NCBI GenBank assembly: GCA_963693635.1
Contig: CAVOBC010000300.1
Coordinates: 1 to 6,040 of the forward strand
DNA length: 6,040 nucleotides
Direction: 5' to 3'
From: CAVOBC01 sp963693635
GTDB taxonomy: Bacteria > Pseudomonadota > Gammaproteobacteria > Pseudomonadales > Azotimanducaceae
Shown here: piece after piece, positions 1 through 6,040 of the stretch
Position numbering within the stretch: position 1 is the first letter of the stretch
Layout of the letters: the number at the start of each line of letters is the position of its first letter
Translations under genes and position numbers: made by a program
The notes under the pieces: generated by a model
Databases searched by the model: none
What the model saw: only the letters and a program-made list of their open reading frames with translations
Told to the model about the DNA's origin: nothing

Positions 1-128
1 CAATTGTCAGGTGATCACGTTGCAAGGTGCTGCCCGGCCCGGCGGCGTGCGAGGTGACTAAATCGCGCGCTGTATTTTGAGCGGGGCGCGGTCCGTTCAG
101 GAAGGCAATGGGCAGGGCGGACTTGAGG

Positions 129-2921
129 TCACATTTCCTGCAAGCGGACTCGTTGCCCGCCTAACTTTTCAAGCGCGAGCTTTAGCTCGGCAAGTTTGAT
201 TCGCTCCTTCTCGACGACGTCAGCGGGAGCCTTGGATACGAAATCTGGATTGGTCACCTTGCCCTCGCAGCGATCATGTTCGTTCGTGCGCTTCTGGATT
301 TCCTTGTCAAGCCTAACAAGTTCAGCCTTCTGATCGATCAACCCCTTCATTGGCACAAGCACTTCCATGTCTCCGACCAGATGCACCGCTGCAACCGGGG
401 GCGGCGCGTCACTCTCGTACCAGGACAGGGACTCTGGCTTCACGAGCGGCTCGAGCAAACTCGCATATGCGTCGAGGCGGCGCTTGTCCGTCGTATCGCC
501 GTTCCTGAACAGGACCGGAATCCTGCGCGCGAAGGAGATGTCCATCTCGCCGCGAATATTGCGGGTGCCGCTGACCACATCTTTGACCCAATCGATGTCT
601 GCGACAGCAGCGTCGTCGATAGCCTCGGGGTCTGCTCCAGGAAACATCTCCAGCATGATCGTCTTGCCTGGACTGCTTGTGCGCGCGGCGACCTGTTGCC
701 AGAGTTCCTCAGTGATGAATGGCAGAAATGGGTGCGCCAGCCGCAGGGTCGTTTCAAGCACGCGAAGTAATGTCTGTTGGATGCCGCGAACGCGGCCGGG
801 GTCGGCGCGTTCGCGCAGGTGTGGTTTGCTGAACTCAAGGTACCAATCGCAATACTCGTCCCAGATGAACTCGTACAACGCTTTGGCCGCGAGATCGAAA
901 CGATAGGTCTCCATCGCCAGCGTGACGTCCGCTGTGCTTTTTTGCAGCAGGGATTCGATCCACCGTTCCGGCGCGCCGAACGTTGCCTCATCAGTCGGCA
1001 TGTCCTCGGTGTTCTCGAGGACGAAACGCGTCGCATTCCAGAGTTTGTTGCAGAAATTCTGATAGCCCTCCACTCGATTCATGTCGAATCGAATCGTTCG
1101 AGAGCGTGTGGACATGGCGTAGAAAGTGAAGCGTAGGGCATCCGTGCCGTAAGCCTTGATGCCGTCCGGGAACTCCTTGCGCGTCGCTTCCTCGATACGG
1201 GCGGCCAACCGCGGTTGCATCAGGTTCTCGGTTCGCTTCGCCACCAGCGCATCCACGTCGATGCCGTCGATGATGTCGAGCGGGTCGAGACCGTTGCCTT
1301 TCGACTTGGACATCTTCTGCCCGTCGGCGTCCGTCACGAGGCCGGTGACATAGACCTTCGAGAAAGGCACCTCGCCGATGAATTTAAGAGTCATCATGAT
1401 CATCCGGGAGACCCAGAAGGTGATGATGTCGTGCCCGGTCACCATGACGTCGGTCGAATGGAACGTCGCCATCTCCTCGGTCTCGTCTGGCCAGCCGAGG
1501 GTAGAGAAGGTCCAGAGTGCGGACGAGAACCACGTGTCCAGCACGTCGTCGTCCTGTCGTAGTGGCAGATCGTTGGGCAACGCGTGTTTCTCGCGAACTT
1601 CCTCGACAGACCGCCCCACATACAGGTTGCCGTCGTCGTCGTACCAGGCGGGAATGCGGTGGCCCCACCATTGCTGGCGGCTGATGCACCAGTCCTGGAT
1701 GTCGCGCATCCACGCAAAAAAGGTGTTCTCGTAGGTCTTTGGTACAAATTCGATGGCGCCGGTTGCAACGGCGTCGATCGCGGGTTGCGCGAGCGATTCG
1801 ATGCGCACAAACCACTGGTCGCTCAGGAAGGGCTCGACCACAACGCCGGATTTCTCGCCGCGCGGAACAGCCATGGTGTGGTCTTCGATCTTGTCGAGGA
1901 GTCCGGCGCTGTCCATGTCAGCGATGACTATTTTGCGCGCCTCAAACCGGTCCATGCCCCGATATTTCGGCGGCACGCTGTCGTTGAGCGACGCGTCTTC
2001 GTTGAAGATGTTGATCAGGTCCAGATCCTGGCGCCGCCCGACGTCGTAGTCGTTGAAGTCGTGGGCCGGCGTGATCTTGACGCAGCCGGTGCCAAACTCC
2101 GGGTCCACATGGTGATCCGCCACGATGGGGATATCGCGACCCGCGAGCGGTAAGGTGATCGTCTGCCCGACCAGGTCGCGGTAGCGATCGTCGTCGGGAT
2201 GCACGGCGACCCCGGTGTCGCCCAGCATGGTCTCGGGACGAGTCGTCGCGACGGTCAGGTGGGATGTCCCGTCAGCGAGCGCCTGCTTGAGGGGATATCT
2301 GAAGTGCCACAGGTGTCCCTTTTCCTCTTCTGACTCAACCTCCAGGTCCGAGATCGATGTCTTGAGCTGGGGGTCCCAGTTGACGAGTCGCTTGCCGCGG
2401 TAGATCAGACCTTCGTCGTGCAGACGAACAAATACCTCGAGGACGGCACGCGACATGCCATTGTCCAGGGTGAAGCGTTCAGTTTCCCAGTGCAGAGACG
2501 CGCCGAGGCGTCGAAGCTGGCGGGTGATGGTGCCGCCTGATTCTTCCTTCCACTGCCAGGCGCGTTCCAGAAACTTTTCGCGCCCAAGCTCCGACGCGCT
2601 GATGCCTTCAAGGCTGAGTTTTTCCGAGACGACGAGTTGGGTGGCTATGCCGGCATGATCGGTACCCATCTGCCAGAGGGTTTTGTGTCCCTTCATGCGC
2701 TTGTAGCGGATCAGTGAGTCGACCAACGAATGTTGGAAGGCATGACCCATGTGGAGCGTGCCGGTGACATTGGGCGGCGGAATCGCGATGCTAAACGGAG
2801 TGCCGTTGCCCTGGGGCGCGAAGTATCCGGCCTTCTCCCACTCCTCATAGCGGTTTTGTTCAATCTCGGAGGGCTGATATTTCTTCATCGCATTTGTTCG
2901 AGACGGGTTAGGGGTGGCCAT
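129..2921 (-). CDS. valS: Valyl-tRNA synthetase (class I aminoacyl-tRNA synthetase)
   Basis: Cytoplasmic enzyme that joins valine to tRNA-Val using ATP and hydrolyses mischarged Thr-tRNA-Val. The 930-residue product is close to E. coli ValS (951). The HIGH motif is HMGH at residues 57-60, inside PPPNVTGTLHMGHAF. The CP1 editing domain lies at about 190-400 and contains TTRPETMLGDTGVAVHP (226-242). The catalytic core resumes at DWCISRQQWWGHRIPAW (410-426), and KMSKS is at 536-540. The anticodon-binding helical domain covers about 650-790 (NFCNKLWNATRF, DWYLEFSKP, LRLAHPFLPFITEELW). The C-terminal 70-80 residues are a charged coiled coil typical of ValS arms. The start is uncertain: ATG at 2921 adds 11 residues before a second ATG at 2888, whose product (MKKYQPSEIEQ) aligns with the usual family start. 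Neither ATG has a clear Shine-Dalgarno. The gene lies about 295 bp after the upstream coding region and probably has its own promoter. The reading frame is intact. Confidence 0.98.
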   Translation of the reverse strand: MATPNPSRTNAMKKYQPSEIEQNRYEEWEKAGYFAPQGNGTPFSIAIPPPNVTGTLHMGHAFQHSLVDSLIRYKRMKGHKTLWQMGTDHAGIATQLVVSEKLSLEGISASELGREKFLERAWQWKEESGGTITRQLRRLGASLHWETERFTLDNGMSRAVLEVFVRLHDEGLIYRGKRLVNWDPQLKTSISDLEVESEEEKGHLWHFRYPLKQALADGTSHLTVATTRPETMLGDTGVAVHPDDDRYRDLVGQTITLPLAGRDIPIVADHHVDPEFGTGCVKITPAHDFNDYDVGRRQDLDLINIFNEDASLNDSVPPKYRGMDRFEARKIVIADMDSAGLLDKIEDHTMAVPRGEKSGVVVEPFLSDQWFVRIESLAQPAIDAVATGAIEFVPKTYENTFFAWMRDIQDWCISRQQWWGHRIPAWYDDDGNLYVGRSVEEVREKHALPNDLPLRQDDDVLDTWFSSALWTFSTLGWPDETEEMATFHSTDVMVTGHDIITFWVSRMIMMTLKFIGEVPFSKVYVTGLVTDADGQKMSKSKGNGLDPLDIIDGIDVDALVAKRTENLMQPRLAARIEEATRKEFPDGIKAYGTDALRFTFYAMSTRSRTIRFDMNRVEGYQNFCNKLWNATRFVLENTEDMPTDEATFGAPERWIESLLQKSTADVTLAMETYRFDLAAKALYEFIWDEYCDWYLEFSKPHLRERADPGRVRGIQQTLLRVLETTLRLAHPFLPFITEELWQQVAARTSSPGKTIMLEMFPGADPEAIDDAAVADIDWVKDVVSGTRNIRGEMDISFARRIPVLFRNGDTTDKRRLDAYASLLEPLVKPESLSWYESDAPPPVAAVHLVGDMEVLVPMKGLIDQKAELVRLDKEIQKRTNEHDRCEGKVTNPDFVSKAPADVVEKERIKLAELKLALEKLGGQRVRLQEM

Positions 2922-2959
2922 TGAGGACGAACCGGCGTCAGGGCACCGAAGGATGGCGG

Positions 2960-2965
2960 ATTATA
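2960..2965 (-). promoter_or_regulatory. Probable sigma-70 -10 element of the valS promoter
   Basis: The minus strand reads a perfect TATAAT here, in the context TACGTATAATCCGCC. With a 16-nt spacer, the -35 would be GGCACA at 2982-2987, which matches only the last three bases of TTGACA. Transcription would start near 2953 and give a leader of about 31 nt before the ATG at 2921. A promoter of its own for valS fits the unusually long gap after the upstream gene. The -10 is seen directly in the sequence; promoter activity is inferred. Confidence 0.55.
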
Positions 2966-3012
2966 CGTAATGGCCGCGGGTTGTGCCGGATCTCGGCAAG
3001 TGTCGGCGATTG

Positions 3013-3022
3013 GAACCGGTTC
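3013..3022. promoter_or_regulatory. 10-bp perfect palindrome upstream of the valS promoter
   Basis: GAACCGGTTC is a perfect palindrome, followed on the plus strand by a half-site-like GGTTC at about 3028-3032. It sits roughly 50 bp upstream of the predicted valS -10, where an activator or operator site could lie. A palindrome this short can occur by chance, and I do not recognise it as the site of a known regulator. Confidence 0.2.
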
Positions 3023-3101
3023 AGGCTGGTTCTTGTCCTGAAATTGTCATCCTGACGATTATTCTTGGGCGTTGGTTTGCAAAACAAACCTCGCGCACTC
3101 T

Positions 3102-3146
3102 CTTGCGGAAATAGCCCTGCGGACTTGCGGAAAATAGCCCTGCGGA
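3102..3146. repeat. Tandem direct repeat, two copies of 22/23 bp
   Basis: Two adjacent copies, 3102-3123 and 3124-3146, both begin CTTGCGGAAA and end ATAGCCCTGCGGA. They differ only by one extra A in the second copy's A-run. A partial third match, TGCGGAAAAT, continues at 3141-3150. The repeat lies in the non-coding gap between the uncharacterised gene and valS, about 140 bp upstream of the predicted valS -10. It looks like a local tandem duplication; no function is evident. Confidence 0.8.
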
Positions 3147-3216
3147 AAATGGATGGTACATCCCTGCACCGCACGCCAGTGCCAGCTCCGGAACGGTGTT
3201 CTGGGTCAGGCCCGAG

Positions 3217-4029
3217 CTAGTCGTCCGATTTCCGCCCGGGCGCGGTCAGCACGCTCAGCAACTCATCGAGTTCGCCTGACACATGCGCCATCAGGTCGCG
3301 GATTTGATCGACGTCGACGTTGCCGTCCGCGTCTGCGGGGTCGTCTGGATTGGCATCGACATCCGGACCTTCTGTCAGGTCGGCCTCGTTCGCGCGCTCC
3401 AAATCGCGGTTTTCGAGGAAGCTGTCATCCCTGCCGCCGGTAGGGCGGGCATCTGTCGAGTCTGGCCCATCTGCCGCATGGTTATTTATTGCAACCGGGT
3501 CAGGCGCGTCCTCGAAGGGCGCTTCGTTAAAGGCAGCTTCATCAAATCCAGCTTCATCAAAAGCAGGGGGTCGCCCCTCCGGGGAGCCCTCGTCCAGCAA
3601 ATCTTCAATGATCTGACCCGCGCGGGAGACGCCGTTCGCATCCTCCTTGCGCGCCAGTTCGATGGGGGCCGGTGCTTGTGCGGGGGCGGCCGTCAGGCGA
3701 TCGAAGAGGTCGGGCGTGTACACACCCACCGTTCCAGATCGGTTGCGCGGGGACGTCCGCCCGACCATGTCTGAACCGGGGCCTTGACTGCCCTGCTCGT
3801 CTTGCGCCCCTTTTTCCTGTTGAAGTGGCTCTTGTTGATGTGGCTCTTGTTGATGTGGCTCTTGTTGAAGGGGCTCCTGTTGAAGGGGCTCCTGTTGACT
3901 GTCAGTCTGTTGATGGGACTCTGGCTGACGGTCCTTGTGTTGCCGGGCGTTCCGCTCGCCGGACGACGCCTGGACATCGGCAGGCGCGTCCCGGTCCGCT
4001 TCGTCCGCTGGGTCGTCCGCGTCGTTCAT
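3217..4029 (-). CDS. Uncharacterised acidic low-complexity protein between holC and valS
   Basis: I do not recognise a family for this 270-residue protein. The ATG at 4029 overlaps the holC stop in an ATGA; no Shine-Dalgarno is visible, so translation is probably coupled to holC. The N-terminal 45 residues are D/E/A-rich. Residues 45-69 are five copies of QQEP(L/H), with a sixth partial copy QQE after them. Residues 157-176 are four copies of a FDEAG-like unit (FDEAG, FDEAA, FNEAP, FEDAP). Between the arrays lies a more ordinary segment (about 100-148) with VYTPDLFDRL and AGQIIEDLLDEG. The C-terminus (about 238-262, VDQIRDLMAHVSGELDELLSVL) looks like an amphipathic helix. There is no signal peptide or membrane segment. 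The overall look is a mostly disordered, strongly acidic cytoplasmic protein with short helical contact motifs. Its place directly after holC suggests, but does not show, a replisome-related role. That it is a real gene is supported by the ATGA overlap and by repeats that stay in frame. Confidence 0.75.
   Translation of the reverse strand: MNDADDPADEADRDAPADVQASSGERNARQHKDRQPESHQQTDSQQEPLQQEPLQQEPHQQEPHQQEPLQQEKGAQDEQGSQGPGSDMVGRTSPRNRSGTVGVYTPDLFDRLTAAPAQAPAPIELARKEDANGVSRAGQIIEDLLDEGSPEGRPPAFDEAGFDEAAFNEAPFEDAPDPVAINNHAADGPDSTDARPTGGRDDSFLENRDLERANEADLTEGPDVDANPDDPADADGNVDVDQIRDLMAHVSGELDELLSVLTAPGRKSDD
3502..3561 (-). repeat. 15-bp degenerate repeat array encoding FDEAG-like pentapeptides
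   Basis: Four 15-bp units in the same gene encode FDEAG, FDEAA, FNEAP and FEDAP. The first two units share TTTGATGAAGCTG exactly; the last two have diverged mainly at synonymous or conservative positions. This array is unrelated in sequence to the QQEP array about 260 bp away but has the same five-codon period. The spaced phenylalanines in an acidic background resemble short linear binding motifs, which is inference only. Confidence 0.8.
3814..3897 (-). repeat. 15-bp tandem repeat array encoding QQEP(L/H)
   Basis: Five full 15-bp units (3823-3897) and a 9-bp partial unit (3814-3822) encode QQEPL, QQEPL, QQEPH, QQEPH, QQEPL and QQE. In coding order, units 1 and 2 are identical (CAACAGGAGCCCCTT). 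Units 3 and 4 are also identical (CAACAAGAGCCACAT), and unit 5 differs from them by one base (CTT for CAT). A degenerate unit, HQQTDS, precedes the array. Because each unit is five codons, copy-number change would alter protein length without a frameshift. Confidence 0.9.
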
Positions 4030-4469
4030 GCGCTGTCGCCGCGGGTCTTGCCTTGGGTGATCGCGTGGTAATCCAGCGGGTAGCCCCGGTGCTGGTAGAA
4101 CGTATAGTTTTGACGCGCAATCTGGCGGCTCTCGTCGGAGAGTGGAACAATCTCCGCAACGCGCTCAAACCGGCTGAAAAAGTCGGGTACTCCGCCGCCG
4201 AGATTGATCAGCACGCCGTCATGGTCGCCAGGTTCGTCGGCGTGGCCGATGTGCACCGGCCCGGTTGGATTGGCTGCCAACTGATCATGCGGAATGAAAC
4301 TGTCAGCACGAAAGGTCCACAGAAGATCATCGAGGCTGCGTGATTCCTCTGCGCCGGCGGTATGTACGTAGACGCGGTTGCCCTGATGCCAGGCCTTCTC
4401 GATCAGCCGGCATGTGAACAGGTTTGCAGGCTCATCGGTCTCGATCTGGTAGAAGTCGATCCTGGTCAT
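4026..4469 (-). CDS. holC: DNA polymerase III chi subunit
   Basis: Chi is a small subunit of the DNA polymerase III clamp-loader assembly. In E. coli it binds psi (HolD) and the C-terminal tail of SSB, tying the replisome to SSB-coated lagging-strand template. The product is 147 residues, the same length as E. coli HolC. It starts with the family pattern MTRIDFYQIE and has LIEKAWHQGNRVYVHT (22-37). The conserved block LDDLLWTFRADSFIPH (46-61) matches E. coli LDEALWARPAESFVPH. It continues with GVLINLGGGVPDFFSRFERVAEIVP (positions 85-109) and ends with SRQIARQNYTFYQHRGYPL (114-132), the counterpart of the E. coli region LKQLARERYKAYRVAGFNL. The ATG overlaps the pepA stop as ATGA, preceded by a weak AGAAAG. 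Its own stop overlaps the next gene in the same way. No promoter is visible, so expression probably depends on pepA transcription. Confidence 0.96.
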   Translation of the reverse strand: MTRIDFYQIETDEPANLFTCRLIEKAWHQGNRVYVHTAGAEESRSLDDLLWTFRADSFIPHDQLAANPTGPVHIGHADEPGDHDGVLINLGGGVPDFFSRFERVAEIVPLSDESRQIARQNYTFYQHRGYPLDYHAITQGKTRGDSA

Positions 4470-5971
4470 GCTTTCTGCATCACCGCCTGATCCATCAGGT
4501 ACTGGGTCAAGAGCGGCACGGGTCTGCCGGTGGCGCCTTTTTGCTGGGCGCTACCACCACGATATGCGGTGCCGGCTACATCCAGGTGGGCCCAGCGATA
4601 CTCGCGGGTAAATCGTGACAGGAAACACGCGGCAGTGATGCTTCCTGCGGCCCGGCCCCCGGTGTTGCTCATGTCTGCAAATGCACTTTTGAGCTGAACC
4701 TGATAATCGTCCCACAAGGGCATACGCCATGCCCGGTCCTGGGCCGCCTCACCGGCTGCGTGCAGACCCTCGGCGAGTGCGTCGTCGTTGGCGTAAAGCG
4801 CGGTTGCGTGTGAACCGAGAGCAACCACCGCTGCGCCGGTCAGGGTGGCGATGTCGACAACGGTTACTGGCTTGAAGCGATCGATATAGGTGAGCGCGTC
4901 GCACAGGACAAGTCGTCCTTCTGCGTCGGTGTTCAGAATCTCAATGGTCTGACCTGAGAGCGAGGTGATGATGTCCCCGGGGCGAGTCGCGGTGCCGGAT
5001 GGCATGTTCTCGGCCGCCGCGATGACACCGAGGACGTTGAGGTTGAGTTCCATCGTGGCAATGGCGGCGATCGTCCCGAGCACGGATGCAGCGCCGCACA
5101 TGTCGTAGATCATGTCAGGCATCGACCCGGCCGGCTTCAAGCTGATGCCGCCGGTGTCGAAACTGATGCCTTTGCCGACAATGATGTGGGGCGCCGCGTC
5201 GTCGTTCCCGCCGTTGTAGTGCATGACGACGAGCTTTGATGGTTCAACGCTGCCGTTGCCAACCGACAGCAGTGCGCCCATACCGAGGTCCTGCATCTCA
5301 TCTTCATTCAAAACGTCTGTCTTGACGGCCGGGAACTCGTCGGCAAGCGCGAGGCAGGCGTCGGCCATGAAGGTGGGCGTGCAGATGTTGCCGGGGTGAT
5401 TGCCAAGATCGCGGGCGCGGTTCATGCCCGCGCCGATGGCCGCACCAATACTTGCTGCGCCGGCGAGTGCCGGATGGCGTGCGCGCTCCGGTAGATTCAA
5501 CGTGACGATGCCGGGCGTCAGCGTCTTCGCGGGTTTCTCCCGCATCGCGTCGAACGCATAAAAGCTCGCGACAAAAGTCTCGGCAATCCGTCGTGCGGGC
5601 CAGCCTTCGCCACGGCCACGCACTTCAAGGCCACCGAGGCAAAGTGTGACATTCTCGGCGTTGGTCGCCTTGATGGCAGAGACAACGGCGCGGATGACGA
5701 GTGAAAAGCGGGCGGCATCCAGCGATTCAGCGTCGCCGAGGCCGGCAAGCAGCACCCGCTGCGATCGGATACCACTGACGTCGTGCAACAGCAGGGTCTG
5801 GCCGGCTTTGCCGGTGATGTCGCCACGCTTGAGGATGCGGCTGATCAGGCCGTCACTCGCCGTGTTCACATCCTCGGCTGGGGGGCTGAGGCGGTTGCCG
5901 GCGAATACGCCCAGAATCAGGCAGTGCGTTCTCGCTTTGACGGGGTTTGCGGCGTTCACGGCAAAACGCAT
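4466..5971 (-). CDS. pepA: Leucyl aminopeptidase (cytosol aminopeptidase, M17 family)
   Basis: Two-metal enzyme that removes N-terminal amino acids from peptides in the cytoplasm; the family acts as a hexamer. In E. coli PepA also binds DNA in XerCD recombination at cer sites and in carAB regulation; whether that holds here cannot be told from the sequence. The product is 501 residues (E. coli 503). The N-terminal macro-like domain covers about 1-165 and the catalytic domain about 170-495. The predicted metal ligands are all present: K267 and D272 (VGKGISFDTGG), D290 (YDMCGAAS), D349 and E351 in the M17 signature NTDAEGRL (347-354). Catalytic K279 (SLKP) and R353 are also present. Every one of these is shifted by exactly three from E. 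coli numbering. The ATG at 5971 has a strong Shine-Dalgarno (AGGAG, 5977-5981) five bases upstream, and the N-terminus MRFAVNAANPVKARTHCLIL aligns with the E. coli start. It is the first gene of the run in the window. Confidence 0.98.
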   Translation of the reverse strand: MRFAVNAANPVKARTHCLILGVFAGNRLSPPAEDVNTASDGLISRILKRGDITGKAGQTLLLHDVSGIRSQRVLLAGLGDAESLDAARFSLVIRAVVSAIKATNAENVTLCLGGLEVRGRGEGWPARRIAETFVASFYAFDAMREKPAKTLTPGIVTLNLPERARHPALAGAASIGAAIGAGMNRARDLGNHPGNICTPTFMADACLALADEFPAVKTDVLNEDEMQDLGMGALLSVGNGSVEPSKLVVMHYNGGNDDAAPHIIVGKGISFDTGGISLKPAGSMPDMIYDMCGAASVLGTIAAIATMELNLNVLGVIAAAENMPSGTATRPGDIITSLSGQTIEILNTDAEGRLVLCDALTYIDRFKPVTVVDIATLTGAAVVALGSHATALYANDDALAEGLHAAGEAAQDRAWRMPLWDDYQVQLKSAFADMSNTGGRAAGSITAACFLSRFTREYRWAHLDVAGTAYRGGSAQQKGATGRPVPLLTQYLMDQAVMQKA

Positions 5972-5976
5972 GGGGA

Positions 5977-5981
5977 CTCCT
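5977..5981 (-). promoter_or_regulatory. Strong Shine-Dalgarno of pepA
   Basis: The minus strand reads AGAGGAGTCCCC before the ATG, with AGGAG five bases upstream. This fixes the pepA start and is the only strong ribosome binding site for any of the four genes in the window. Confidence 0.85.
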
Positions 5982-6022
5982 CTGGCATTAATCGATGAAA
6001 TCCATTCCGCGCTCCTGCAACG

Positions 6023-6031
6023 ACTTTAGCA
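6023..6031 (-). promoter_or_regulatory. Possible extended -10 element upstream of pepA
   Basis: The minus strand reads TGCTAAAGT, that is a TGn extension followed by TAAAGT, which matches TATAAT at four of six positions. It would give a leader of about 45 nt. The matching -35 would fall beyond the right edge of the window, so the call cannot be completed. In many gammaproteobacteria this region is a divergent promoter with lptF on the other side; no part of such a gene is visible here. Confidence 0.35.
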
Positions 6032-6040
6032 TTGGAATTT

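Noticed and set aside
2..61. Plus-strand open stretch ending in TAA at 59-61 that could be the C-terminus of a convergent gene (reads ...VITLQGAARPGGVRGD).
   Set aside because: Only 19 codons are visible and there is no recognisable motif; a chance open stretch of this size is common. The sequence left of the window would decide.
64..122. Possible valS terminator hairpins: CGCGC/GCGCG pairing around 64-90 and GTCCG/CGGAC at 91-95 and 118-122.
   Set aside because: The loops are long, the stems are only about five pairs, and no run of U follows on the minus strand. Not a convincing intrinsic terminator.
276..2153. Several long plus-strand open frames opposite valS.
   Set aside because: They are antisense shadows expected from GC-rich coding sequence; none shows a recognisable domain, and valS is unambiguous on the other strand.
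3074..3090. Small hairpin GGTTTG-CAAAA-CAAACC in the gap upstream of valS.
   Set aside because: The six-pair stem is AT-rich and has no U-tract on either side; too weak to call a terminator or attenuator.
3151..3163. Hairpin GGATG-GTA-CATCC, followed on the minus strand by ATTTTCC, as a terminator for the orphan gene.
   Set aside because: The stem is five pairs with a three-base loop and the T-run is only four; below what I would accept as an intrinsic terminator.
2938..3174. Minus-strand 78-codon open frame with a GTG start in the holC/orphan-valS gap.
   Set aside because: It has no Shine-Dalgarno and an arginine-rich composition typical of chance frames. It runs through the tandem duplication and over the predicted valS -10. 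I treat the region as non-coding.
3672..4343. Plus-strand frames across the orphan gene and holC, including one with LLLMWLLLMWLLLKG-like hydrophobic repeats (3784-4071) that mimics a membrane protein.
   Set aside because: These are antisense readings of the QQEP repeat array and of holC. The minus-strand genes have the ATGA overlaps and, for holC, clear homology; the hydrophobic pattern is the complement of CAA/GAG-rich codons.

Overview
This window looks like ordinary chromosomal housekeeping DNA from a GC-rich gammaproteobacterium. The evidence is the gene order pepA - holC - (uncharacterised gene) - valS, all on the minus strand. This is the classic gammaproteobacterial arrangement, and the PepA, HolC and ValS proteins resemble their E. 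coli counterparts closely in length and motifs. I see no phage, transposon, CRISPR, tRNA or rRNA signal.

Layout in the direction of transcription (right to left). Positions 5972-6040 hold the pepA leader, with a strong ribosome binding site and a possible -10 element whose -35 would lie outside the window. pepA (5971-4466) encodes a complete leucyl aminopeptidase. It overlaps holC (4469-4026), the chi subunit of DNA polymerase III, by an ATGA. holC in turn overlaps a 270-residue acidic, low-complexity protein of unknown function (4029-3217) by another ATGA. These three genes form a tight, probably translationally coupled unit. A gap of about 295 bp (2922-3216) follows. It carries a 22/23-bp tandem duplication, a 10-bp palindrome and a good TATAAT element just upstream of valS. 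valS (2921-129) encodes a complete valyl-tRNA synthetase. The last 128 bases (1-128) hold no supported gene.

The genes do not form one pathway. PepA is a peptidase (in E. coli also a DNA-binding architectural protein), HolC links the clamp loader to SSB, and ValS charges tRNA-Val. Their linkage is conserved in gammaproteobacteria without an obvious shared function. The most individual element is the uncharacterised gene, which carries two separate in-frame 15-bp (5-residue) tandem repeat arrays. I found no convincing undescribed system here.
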